The notes beneath the pieces were generated by a model, which was not told the origin of the DNA, made no database searches, and saw only the letters and a list, made by a program, of their open reading frames with translations. The position numbers were made by a program, and so were the translations under genes. This document shows positions 25,948-33,483 of a stretch of 55,799 bases of DNA, in pieces. Position 1 is the first letter of the stretch, and every line of letters begins with the position of its first letter. The DNA comes from an uncultured Bacillota bacterium (GTDB taxonomy: Bacteria > Bacillota_I > Bacilli_A > Erysipelotrichales > Erysipelotrichaceae). Where the stretch lies: positions 1 to 55,799 of the forward strand of contig CALFPO010000074.1 of assembly GCA_937919165.1 (NCBI GenBank), read 5' to 3'.

Positions 25948-26739
25948 CTAGAATAACGACAGATATAGGGCCACAAGCGGTTCACCATACAGCAACGCAA
26001 GCAGGAAACCCAAGCAGATGCTTGGACCGAAAGGAAACATTTCCTTTCTTCCCTTGGTCATCAATAGACCAAACACGATGCCGATGACACAGCTTGTAAA
26101 CAAGCCCAACAGATCAAGATACAGGGAACTGTACATTCCAAGCATGAACAGCAGCTTGATATCGCCACCACCCATAGCTTCCTTTCCCAATACCTTTTCC
26201 ATCACAATCACCAAGATCAGAACTCCTAGAGCCATCACAAGGCCACTTATTACTGATCTCAATAATTCTGAAAGAACATCATTGCCCAACAGAATGAATA
26301 TCAATCTGTTGACAATACCCGCAATGATGAATCTGTCAGGAATCAGAAAATCCTCCAGATCCGCATAGCTGATGCCCATAAGAATGCATGCAAGCACCAG
26401 ATACTCGATGGTTTCGATACTGAAACCAAACCTGTTAATAATCAATACGAATAGAATTCCACCTATTGCCTCACTGATCGGATACTTGATGCTAAGCTTA
26501 GCTCCACAGTATCGGCATTTGCCCCCACTGATCACATAGCTCACAATCGGTATCAGATCTAGTGCACCCAAGACATGTCCGCAAGCATCGCATTCGCTTC
26601 TTCCCTTAACAATGCTCTTTTCATGACAAATCCTTGTTGCAAAACAGTTAAAGAAACTACCCATAACTGTGCCAAACACAAAGGCCACAACAAGTATATA
26701 GATTTTTATAGATGTATCAAGATATTCGTATAAATCCAT
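25948..26739 (-). CDS. pilD: Prepilin peptidase / N-methyltransferase
   Basis: 263 residues from the ATG at 26737-26739. An upstream in-frame ATG lies inside a stem-loop and is unlikely to be used. This is an integral-membrane aspartic protease that cleaves type III leader peptides and methylates the new N-terminus. Two Cys pairs (CDACG and CRYCG) form the cytoplasmic zinc motif of methylating enzymes, and the catalytic aspartates are in ADLEDFLIPD and GGGDIKL. Seven to eight membrane helices are predicted. No clear Shine-Dalgarno sequence precedes the start. It is separated from pilE by two stem-loops, which may keep its expression well below that of the pilin. Confidence 0.92.
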   Translation of the reverse strand: MDLYEYLDTSIKIYILVVAFVFGTVMGSFFNCFATRICHEKSIVKGRSECDACGHVLGALDLIPIVSYVISGGKCRYCGAKLSIKYPISEAIGGILFVLIINRFGFSIETIEYLVLACILMGISYADLEDFLIPDRFIIAGIVNRLIFILLGNDVLSELLRSVISGLVMALGVLILVIVMEKVLGKEAMGGGDIKLLFMLGMYSSLYLDLLGLFTSCVIGIVFGLLMTKGRKEMFPFGPSICLGFLLALLYGEPLVALYLSLF

Positions 26740-26748
26740 AAGTGAGAT

Positions 26749-26823
26749 ATATCCATGGGGCCACCCCACCCCATGGATATTGATTATTGTTTTTCCACAG
26801 TCAACTCATGCATTAGCTGACTG
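26749..26823 (-). repeat. Two stem-loops between pilE and pilD
   Basis: First hairpin met by the pilE transcript: arms 26815-26823 and 26798-26806, 9 bp with one G-U pair and an 8-nt loop. Second: a perfect 12-bp inverted repeat (26749-26760 and 26769-26780; core CCATGGGG/CCCCATGG) with an 8-nt G-rich loop, ending 10 nt before the pilD ATG. Neither is followed by a U-tract, so they look more like RNA-processing, stabilising or attenuating structures than simple terminators. Confidence 0.7.
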
Positions 26824-26845
26824 CTTAATTTTGTTGTTTAAACTA

Positions 26846-27277
26846 CTATGATCCAGATGCTGGAGTTGCTGGAGCTTCTTCAACAACTGTCCAAGTTCCG
26901 TCAGCAAAGACAGAAACTGTCCAGCCCTTAAGTGTAGATGCTGGAACATCAGTTTTTACATCCTTTTCGGCAATACGTTCAATCTGAGTATTCTGCCAAC
27001 CAGTTTGCTTCTGAGTGGCTTTTACAGTCTTGGTGTAACCTTCAATAGTTTCTGTTCCTGATGTCTTATTGGTTGTACCACAAGTTCCTTTTTCGCCAGT
27101 CAAAGCTGCAACTGAGCACTCTGCATATGCAGATCTGATGTTAGCAGCATCAGCAGCTTCTCTAGACTTCTCAAGAGCTCCGCTGAGTACAGGGATAGCG
27201 ATAGCTACCAATACAGCGATGATTGCTACAACAATCAACATTTCCATTAAGGTAAAACCTTTTTTGTTGTTCTTCAT
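26846..27277 (-). CDS. pilE: Major type IV pilin
   Basis: 143 residues. MKNNKKG-FTLMEMLIVVAIIAVLVAIAIP is a textbook type III prepilin start: a 7-residue basic leader, cleavage after Gly7, Phe+1, Glu+5 and a Pro-ended hydrophobic helix. The head has two cysteines (C49 and C65 approximately) that could form a disulfide, a beta segment around GWTVSVFADGTW, and an Ala/Pro/Ser tail. A strong RBS (AAAAGGAGA) and its own promoter just upstream fit a highly expressed subunit. It lies between pilC and pilD. ComGC/PilA/PilE are equivalent names, and I use pilE for the major subunit. Confidence 0.92.
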   Translation of the reverse strand: MKNNKKGFTLMEMLIVVAIIAVLVAIAIPVLSGALEKSREAADAANIRSAYAECSVAALTGEKGTCGTTNKTSGTETIEGYTKTVKATQKQTGWQNTQIERIAEKDVKTDVPASTLKGWTVSVFADGTWTVVEEAPATPASGS

Positions 27278-27325
27278 AATTTAGTCTCCTTTTAAATATG
27301 CTTTAATAATCTTTTTTTGGGTGTA

Positions 27326-27354
27326 TCTATAAACATCGGTGCAATGTTTATCAA
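27326..27354 (-). promoter_or_regulatory. pilE promoter with an operator-like inverted repeat
   Basis: On the minus strand TTGATA (27349-27354) and TATAGA (27326-27331) are separated by 17 bp, directly after the pilC stop codon. The spacer and both hexamer edges are covered by a perfect 8-bp inverted repeat, ATAAACAT-N7-ATGTTTAT (27329-27336 and 27344-27351). A dimeric regulator bound there would block RNA polymerase. Confidence 0.65.
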
Positions 27355-27356
27355 AT

Positions 27357-28565
27357 TTAGAATGCGCTTCCGTATAGGGAGAACATTGGTAGGTATACTG
27401 CCAGCAAGATCGCCAATACGATTACTGCCAATATACAGATGATGATCGGTTCAAGTAATGAAACAGCTCTGTTTGTCTGGTTCAGTACTTCACGATCGTA
27501 GTATTCCGCGATTGCGCCCAGGTTCTGTTCAAGCGATCCGGATTCTTCGCCGATGCCGGTAATCTCGACAGCCAGTTCAGGAAGTTCCGTATTCTTTCTA
27601 AGTGAGCTTGCAATCATGTTGCCGCTCTCCACATCGACACACGACTGGAGGATATCCTGTCCGATATAGTAGTTTGACAGGGTCTTTCCGGTAGTATGCA
27701 GTGCCTTGACGGCTGGTAGGCCAGACGCCAGCATTGTGGAGAAGGTGTTAGAGTATTCTGAAGCTGCGTTCATCAGATTCAGTTTTCCCAGAATAGGGAC
27801 TCTAAGCTTGAACCTATTCCAGGTATAGTTGCCATCATCGGTTCTCTTCCAGATGATGAATACTATCGAAAGTATCAGAGCCATCAGTACGATCAGCCAT
27901 ATCCATTTCGCGAAGAAGTTGGATACGGATATCAGCATTCTTGTCGGAAGCGGTAGCTCTGTGCCGATTTCCGCAAACTGTTCAGTGAAGACAGGTACCG
28001 CAAACACCATGATTATGATGATGACGATGATCGCTACGATGATGACGAATACCGGATAGGTCAAGGCGGTGATGACCTTATTGCTGGTCTCGACCTTCTT
28101 GTTCAGGTATTTGGTCAGTCTGTCAAACGATATGTCTAATTGTCCTGAATCTTCGCCTGCTCTTACTGTTTCGATGAAGGTGGCTGGAAGCTCTTCGCCT
28201 CTTTCTTCGAAGGCATCAGCCAACGACTTACCGCCCTTCACGTCTTCTGCCACATTGGTCAGAAGCTTTTTCATATTCTTATCGGTAACCTGGTTCGATA
28301 CCAGTTCGATCGTCTTCACGACCGGAAGTCCAGCCTTGAGGATGATGGAGAACTGTTCGCAAACCAGCGCCAGGTCCTTGTCCTTGACTTTCGGAGTGAA
28401 CATCTTGGCCATGAAGTTTGGCATCTCGTCCACTTCCTTGATCGACTTGACCACTGCGTAGTTCTGCTTCAGCTCGATGATCGCTTCGTTCTGGTCACGA
28501 GCCTTGACTACGCCTTCGACGTCCTTTCCCGAGTTGGATAAAGCCAGATATTTAAATGTCGCCAT
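27357..28565 (-). CDS. pilC: Type IV pilus inner-membrane platform protein
   Basis: 402 residues of the PilC/GspF family, with two homologous T2SF helical domains (about 65-190 and 270-390) separated by membrane helices (VFVIIVAIIVIIIIMVFAVPVF and WIWLIVLMALILSIVFIIW) and a C-terminal helix (IIICILAVIVLAILLAVYLPMF). The recurring FxxRAG-like signature appears as FIETVRAGEDSGQL and its second copy as VEITGIGEESGSLEQNL. PilC anchors the assembly ATPase and rotates to insert pilins. It follows pilB by 8 nt. Confidence 0.93.
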   Translation of the reverse strand: MATFKYLALSNSGKDVEGVVKARDQNEAIIELKQNYAVVKSIKEVDEMPNFMAKMFTPKVKDKDLALVCEQFSIILKAGLPVVKTIELVSNQVTDKNMKKLLTNVAEDVKGGKSLADAFEERGEELPATFIETVRAGEDSGQLDISFDRLTKYLNKKVETSNKVITALTYPVFVIIVAIIVIIIIMVFAVPVFTEQFAEIGTELPLPTRMLISVSNFFAKWIWLIVLMALILSIVFIIWKRTDDGNYTWNRFKLRVPILGKLNLMNAASEYSNTFSTMLASGLPAVKALHTTGKTLSNYYIGQDILQSCVDVESGNMIASSLRKNTELPELAVEITGIGEESGSLEQNLGAIAEYYDREVLNQTNRAVSLLEPIIICILAVIVLAILLAVYLPMFSLYGSAF

Positions 28566-28573
28566 AGCTCCTC

Positions 28574-30268
28574 CTAATCATCGGTTGTATGGGTAATTCT
28601 TATTGCCTCGCTTAAGGTCGTTACGCCTTCAGCTGCCAGCTTCAGGGCATCAGCTTTGAGCGGTCTGAATCCTGTTCTGTTTATCACATCAGTAAGTTCC
28701 TTGTGGCTGACCTTGTTTCTGAAGGCTTCCTTTATCTCTGAGGTAAGGGTCAGTATCTCAAACGCTGCTGTTCTGCCTTTGTATCCGGTATGCAGACATT
28801 CGCTGCATCCTTCACCTTTGAAGAACTTCACCTGCTTAGCTGCCTCTTCGCTGATGCCTAGAGAATCAAGTTCATCCTTTGTAGGCTCATAAGCTCTCTT
28901 GCAGTTAGGACAGATCTTTCTTACCAGTCTCTGCGATACAACACCCTTGAGTGCTGAAGCTATCAGATATGGCTCAACACCGATATCTTCAAGTCTATCC
29001 AGTGTAGCGATTGCGCTGTTTGTGTGGATGGTAGAAAGCACCAAATGTCCTGTGATGGCTGCACGCATTGCGATCTCAGCGGTTTCGCCATCTCTTATTT
29101 CTCCGACAGATATGATGTCAGGGTCTTGTCTCAATATTGATCTCAAGCCATTGGCGAAGGTCAATCCAACCTTTTCGTTGACCTGAACCTGATTCACACC
29201 ATCGATGTTGTATTCGATTGGATCTTCAAGGGTAACGATGTTGACGTCGTCCTTGTTGAGTTCAGAAATCATCGTGTACATCGTTGTAGACTTACCTGAT
29301 CCGGTTGGACCGGAGATGAGGATTACGCCATTGCTGTTTTCCAGAAGCTTCTTGTATTCTTCAAGATGCTTTCCTTCAAGGCCGATGCCATCGGTCGAAA
29401 GCAATGAATCAGATTTCTCCAGGAATCTGAGCACGACCTTCTCGCCGTATTCGGTTGGAAGCGTAGATACACGAAGATCGATATCCTTTCCCTTGGAACG
29501 AATCGATGCACGTCCATCCTGAGGGATTCTCTTTTCGGCGATGTCCATGTTCGACATTACCTTGACTCTTGAGATGACAGCGTTCTGCATGTTGGATGGA
29601 ATCACCAGGATTGGATGCAATACACCATCGATTCTCATTCTGATGACCATATCTTTCTCTCTTGGCTCGATATGGATATCGGATGCATTCTCCGCAACCG
29701 CTCTTTCGATTATGGTGTTGACAACCTTGATGGCTGGAGCAGCCTGTTCATTTGTCTCGTCAGCAACGATCTTCTCTTCCTTGACTTCTTCAGTGTCGCG
29801 GAAGCTTCTCTGCATCTCATCGATTGCCTTTGACACGCCCTCGTTGCCATACAGCATGACGATCGATCTCTCGATAGCGCTTGAGGTTGCGATCAACGGA
29901 ATGATTCTCTTCTTGGTTGCAGACTTGACTTCTTCTAGTGCATAGAAGTTCAAAGGGTCAGACATTGCCAGATACAGCACATCGCCCTGCTCCTTGACAG
30001 GAACGACGCCGTATTGCTTGGCCAGATTCTTTGGCACAAGGCTTGCCAATGATACCGGAATATTGGTCTTTGTCAGATCAATGAAATCGATGCCCAACTG
30101 AAGCTTCAGAACGTCAATCAGTTGAGATTCGCTGATGATGCCGGCATCAATCAGATATTCACCCAATCTTTTCTTGGTTTCTTTGGACTTATCCAAAGCC
30201 ATATTCAGCTGATCGCTGGTAATCAGATTAGCGTCCAGCAGTATGTCTCCTATCTTTTTGTATGCCAT
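28574..30268 (-). CDS. pilB: Type IV pilus assembly ATPase with MshEN-like N-terminus
   Basis: 564 residues of the GspE/PilB family that powers pilus extension. The N-terminus has two MshEN-type motifs in tandem: KKIGDILLDANLITSDQL and KRLGEYLIDAGIISESQL, the second with the conserved RLG and a trailing Gln. MshEN domains bind cyclic di-GMP in several systems. The Walker A motif is GPTGSGKSTT (about 317-326), followed by the Asp and His boxes (LEDPIEY, TGHLVLSTIHTN). A zinc tetracysteine motif (CPNCKRAYE and CSECLHTGY, about 454-497) marks assembly ATPases rather than the retraction ATPase PilT. It is the first gene of the pilus operon. No pilT is present in the window. Confidence 0.95.
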   Translation of the reverse strand: MAYKKIGDILLDANLITSDQLNMALDKSKETKKRLGEYLIDAGIISESQLIDVLKLQLGIDFIDLTKTNIPVSLASLVPKNLAKQYGVVPVKEQGDVLYLAMSDPLNFYALEEVKSATKKRIIPLIATSSAIERSIVMLYGNEGVSKAIDEMQRSFRDTEEVKEEKIVADETNEQAAPAIKVVNTIIERAVAENASDIHIEPREKDMVIRMRIDGVLHPILVIPSNMQNAVISRVKVMSNMDIAEKRIPQDGRASIRSKGKDIDLRVSTLPTEYGEKVVLRFLEKSDSLLSTDGIGLEGKHLEEYKKLLENSNGVILISGPTGSGKSTTMYTMISELNKDDVNIVTLEDPIEYNIDGVNQVQVNEKVGLTFANGLRSILRQDPDIISVGEIRDGETAEIAMRAAITGHLVLSTIHTNSAIATLDRLEDIGVEPYLIASALKGVVSQRLVRKICPNCKRAYEPTKDELDSLGISEEAAKQVKFFKGEGCSECLHTGYKGRTAAFEILTLTSEIKEAFRNKVSHKELTDVINRTGFRPLKADALKLAAEGVTTLSEAIRITHTTDD

Positions 30269-30294
30269 CTTTTTCTTCCTCTTTCTCAGTAAAT

Positions 30295-30328
30295 ATTATA
30301 TAACAAATAATTACAAGACCGTTACAAG
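30295..30328 (-). promoter_or_regulatory. pilB operon promoter with 11-bp-spaced direct repeats
   Basis: TATAAT on the minus strand (30295-30300) has no good -35 hexamer. Instead two identical CTTGTAA heptamers (minus strand; 30322-30328 and 30311-30317), 11 bp apart from start to start, flank the place where the -35 element would be (about 30318-30323). This layout is typical of activator-dependent promoters bound by response regulators. Confidence 0.5.
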
Positions 30329-30392
30329 TATTTTTTTAAATATATGCGACGGCATAAGGCTTTTCCTGTCTTTTTAGGATAGACATATATCG

Positions 30393-30416
30393 TATAATTA
30401 GATGGTGCAATAGGAG
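30393..30416 (+). promoter_or_regulatory. -10 element and RBS of the methionine gamma-lyase family gene
   Basis: TATAAT at 30393-30398 and AGGAGG at about 30411-30416, 8 nt before the ATG. It is back to back with the pilB promoter. Confidence 0.55.
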
Positions 30417-30424
30417 GTATTGAC

Positions 30425-31675
30425 ATGATTCTGGATAGGATAGATAAAGAACTTCTGAAGATTGCGGATGAAGCTGAAGAAAAGTTCAAGGACGTATTTG
30501 CTTCAATCGATGAAATATGCCTGTACAACTCGAATCGCATTCTTTCGGCCTTCATCGAAAACAATGTCTCATATACCGATTTTGCAGACATAAACGGCTA
30601 TGGAAACTACGATAGCGGCCGAGACAAGCTTGAAAAGATCTTTGCCACAGTTCTAGGATGCGAAGATGCCCTAGTTAGACCGCAGATCATGTCAGGTACC
30701 AATGCCCTATATATAGCCTTCACCGCCCTGCTTAAGCATGGCGATACAATGATATCTTTGACCGGCAAGCCATATGATTCGCTCCAGGAAATGATCGGAT
30801 TATGCGGAAACTCAAGCCAATCCCTCAAGGAACATGGCATAGCCTTCGAACAGATCGACCTCATCGACAACTGTTTCGATGAAGAAAAGATCGTCGAAAG
30901 GCTGAAAAGGAATGATGTCAGACTGGTCGAAATCCAAAGATCAAGGGGCTATTCCTCAAGATTATCGCTGGATATCGCCAAAATCGAAGAAATAATCAAG
31001 AAAATCAGGGAAGTAAACAAGGATGTCATCATCATGGTCGATAATTGCTATGGTGAACTGGTTGAAAAGCAAGAACCGGGACATATCGGAGCTGATATCG
31101 TCGTAGGTTCGCTCATGAAGAACCTGGGCGGCGGCATCGCCTCTACCGGCGGCTATATCGCCGGAAGGAAGGATCTGGTTGCCATGGTGGCAGAAAGATT
31201 CACTTCTCCTGGCATCGGCAAGGAGCTTGGCGCCAATTTCAATCTCAACAATTCCTTCTATAAGGGCCTATTCATGGCTCCTAATGCCGTCAAATCGGCA
31301 CTGAAGACCGCAGTATTCTCAGCCTACATGCTGGAAAAGCTGGGATTCGACAATGTATCGCCAAGATATGACGAAAAGCGCACTGACATCATTCAGACCG
31401 TCGAACTCAAGACGAAAGAGAACTTGGTGAACTTCACTCAAGGCATCCAGGAATCGTCTCCTGTCGATTCCTTTGTCCATGTGATGCCCGCCCCAATGCC
31501 TGGCTATCCTTTCGATGAGGTCATGGCATGTGGAGCCTTCACCCAGGGAAGCACCATTGAATTAAGCGGCGATGCCCCTGTCATCCCTCCATATACGCTC
31601 TATATGCAGGGAGGCCTATCATACGAATACGGCAAGCTGTCTATCTTGTTGGCACTATCTAAGGTCAACAAATAA
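30425..31675 (+). CDS. Methionine gamma-lyase family PLP enzyme (aluminium-resistance family)
   Basis: 416 residues of the PF06838 family, fold-type I PLP enzymes related to cystathionine/methionine lyases and often named aluminium-resistance or YnbB-like proteins. Visible features are GYGNYDSGRDKLE near residue 60, the cofactor-stacking region PQIMSGTNALYIAF (about 85-98), the Asp box MVDNCYGE, and the Schiff-base Lys in GSLMKNLGGGIASTGG. The length is as usual for the family. The gene is monocistronic with its own promoter. The substrate is not established, and a sulfur amino acid lyase is the likely activity. Confidence 0.88.
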   Translation: MILDRIDKELLKIADEAEEKFKDVFASIDEICLYNSNRILSAFIENNVSYTDFADINGYGNYDSGRDKLEKIFATVLGCEDALVRPQIMSGTNALYIAFTALLKHGDTMISLTGKPYDSLQEMIGLCGNSSQSLKEHGIAFEQIDLIDNCFDEEKIVERLKRNDVRLVEIQRSRGYSSRLSLDIAKIEEIIKKIREVNKDVIIMVDNCYGELVEKQEPGHIGADIVVGSLMKNLGGGIASTGGYIAGRKDLVAMVAERFTSPGIGKELGANFNLNNSFYKGLFMAPNAVKSALKTAVFSAYMLEKLGFDNVSPRYDEKRTDIIQTVELKTKENLVNFTQGIQESSPVDSFVHVMPAPMPGYPFDEVMACGAFTQGSTIELSGDAPVIPPYTLYMQGGLSYEYGKLSILLALSKVNK

Positions 31676-31720
31676 TACCTATCATACGTACTTGTAATAT
31701 GGAAAAAGGATAAAATCATA

Positions 31721-32367
31721 ATGTTCCACGCATACAATGAATTATATTTGAATGATGCTAAAAGAAACCTTCCTCATTCTTTGACTACGCTATCAATGAC
31801 TGCAAGATGAAACCCGATTGGGTTGCATCTCTTTTTGTAGCGACCGGATATGCAGAACAATTCGAACGCGGCAATCCAGCCTATGTGGCAGGCATGTCCG
31901 GTGTTGAACTTTTTAGAGCTGTCGTTCATAAAGCTTACGGCAAAAAGGAACTCCCAGAGCCCACACAATCAGAAGACCGCTCTCCAGAGTATTGGGCCGG
32001 CTGGGCACTCGCTTCATATCAGTGGTTTTATGCAAAACGATTTAAAGACATCTTTAAGAGGATCACGCTAGAAGAGATCATCGATATGTATCCGGTTTAT
32101 CATGAGATGGATATATCGCATTTCATTGAGGATATGGAAATTCGTTACAAGGCAGCTGAAGGCGAATCAAACCTTAAACAGATTCGCGAGAACAGAGGCC
32201 TATCTCAGACAGAACTTTCTGAACAGTCAGGAGTAAACCTTCGCAATATTCAGATGTATGAACAAAGGGCCAACAATATCGACAAAGCACAGGCACAGAT
32301 ACTCTATAAGTTGTCTCGTGTTCTCGGATGCGATATTGAAGATCTTCTTGAATACCCGATTGCTTAG
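31721..32367 (+). pseudogene. XRE-type regulator with a frameshifted N-terminus
   Basis: The gene should begin at ATG 31721 (MFHAYNELYLNDAKRNL; RBS AAAGGA). That frame closes at TGA shortly after 31806. From about 31774 the family continues in another frame: SFFDYAINDCKMKPDWVASL. So one base has been lost at about 31769-31776. The remaining frame (from the internal ATG at 31807, 186 residues) holds a helical domain (GYAEQFERGNPAYVAGMSGVEL) and a C-terminal helix-turn-helix (about 122-180; LKQIRENRGLSQTELSEQSG, then NLRNIQMYEQ). The family is common in gut Firmicutes and its target is unknown. Translation from 31807 lacks an RBS. It could be a true pseudogene or a sequence error. Confidence 0.75.
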
Positions 32368-32389
32368 CTCATACAACCAGCAAACAATC

Positions 32390-32424
32390 AAAAAAAACAA
32401 AGCAGGTTAAATTCCTGCTTTGTT
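32390..32424 (-). terminator. Strong terminator of the HAD-dehydrogenase operon
   Basis: Perfect 11-bp stem AACAAAGCAGG (32396-32406) and CCTGCTTTGTT (32414-32424), loop TTAAATT, followed on the minus strand by a run of U residues (32390-32397). It may also stop plus-strand transcription from the XRE gene. Confidence 0.85.
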
Positions 32425-32462
32425 CGTATAAATATGTTATTTGTTTTTCAAATAGTGGTCTA

Positions 32463-33473
32463 TTAATAGTTGTTCCAATCGAAGATGATGCAGTTGACCT
32501 TATCCTTATTGTACATGAGGTCATAGTATGCCTCTTCGCAATCCTTAGGATCGATAGTCTTGGAGATGAGCTTGCTGATATCGATATCTTTGTTGATTAT
32601 CAGATCCTGAACGATATCGAAGTTCCTGATCAGACTGTTGTCAGAACCATCGACTGGATATACCGGCGCCGTCTTGTTAAAGCCGCCGATGACCTTGAGG
32701 TTCTTCATGTGCATATTCGAAAGCAGCGGCATGACATCGGTCTCCAGCGACTGTCTAGGCGAACCAAGGAGCAATACCTGTCCATATGGCTTTACGCAAT
32801 CGACACAGGTGATGATGACACTGGCAATGCCTGTCACATCAGCGGCAATGTCTAGTCCCTTGCCATCAGTAAGCTTGTTTATCTCTTCTTTCTGGTCCTT
32901 GCTGCTGATCACATATTCAAGGCCCATTTCTTTAGCCAGCTCACAGCGCTTCTCGACCGGGTCGATGCCGATGACCTTGCAGCCCAGTTTCTTGTACATC
33001 AAGGCAGCCATGATGCCGATATTGCCTAACCCAAAGACGCCTACAGTATAGCCAAGCTTGACATCCGTCAGATTGACGCCCTGGATAGCCACAAGCAACA
33101 GGTTGATCGCAGTTGCTTCCTTAGGATCAACGCCATCCTTCAGTTTGAGGATCTGCTGTCCCTGGATCTTGCCGGTGTTCTTCCATCTTGTAAGCGATGA
33201 ATGTGGAGCATTCACGAAGACCTTATCGCCAACTTCCGCATCGATGTTCTTGCCTTTCTCAAGCACGGTTCCGACCATGCAGTAGCCTGGTCTTACCGGA
33301 TACTTGAAGCCCTTCTTCAGGGCAAAGGCACGTGACAGTTCAGTACCAGCTGAAATCATTGAGTACTCAGCCTTGATGATTGCCTCATCTTCTCCGAGAT
33401 TCTCGTTTGTGATCTCCTCTTTGTTCAGATGAGATTTTCCGATATCCGTCAATTCTACAAAATAGTTTTCCAT
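32463..33473 (-). CDS. MDR-family NAD(P)-dependent dehydrogenase
   Basis: 336 residues of the medium-chain dehydrogenase/reductase superfamily: a GroES-like catalytic domain (about 1-135) and a Rossmann domain with GVFGLGNIG (about 145-153) and an acidic residue after the second strand (GIDPVEKR), which suggests NAD preference. The usual catalytic Cys (C-G-S-D) is replaced by SAGTELSR, as in BchC-like and bi-domain oxidoreductase-type members, so zinc may be absent. The RBS (GGAGG) lies before the ATG. It follows the double-HAD gene by 10 nt and is ended by the terminator at 32390-32424. A sugar or polyol substrate is plausible. Confidence 0.82.
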   Translation of the reverse strand: MENYFVELTDIGKSHLNKEEITNENLGEDEAIIKAEYSMISAGTELSRAFALKKGFKYPVRPGYCMVGTVLEKGKNIDAEVGDKVFVNAPHSSLTRWKNTGKIQGQQILKLKDGVDPKEATAINLLLVAIQGVNLTDVKLGYTVGVFGLGNIGIMAALMYKKLGCKVIGIDPVEKRCELAKEMGLEYVISSKDQKEEINKLTDGKGLDIAADVTGIASVIITCVDCVKPYGQVLLLGSPRQSLETDVMPLLSNMHMKNLKVIGGFNKTAPVYPVDGSDNSLIRNFDIVQDLIINKDIDISKLISKTIDPKDCEEAYYDLMYNKDKVNCIIFDWNNY

Positions 33474-33483
33474 TCTAGCCTCC

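Noticed and set aside
26740..26769. Longer PilD starting at 26769
   Set aside because: That ATG is inside the 12-bp stem-loop without an RBS, and the extra ten residues do not resemble PilD N-termini.
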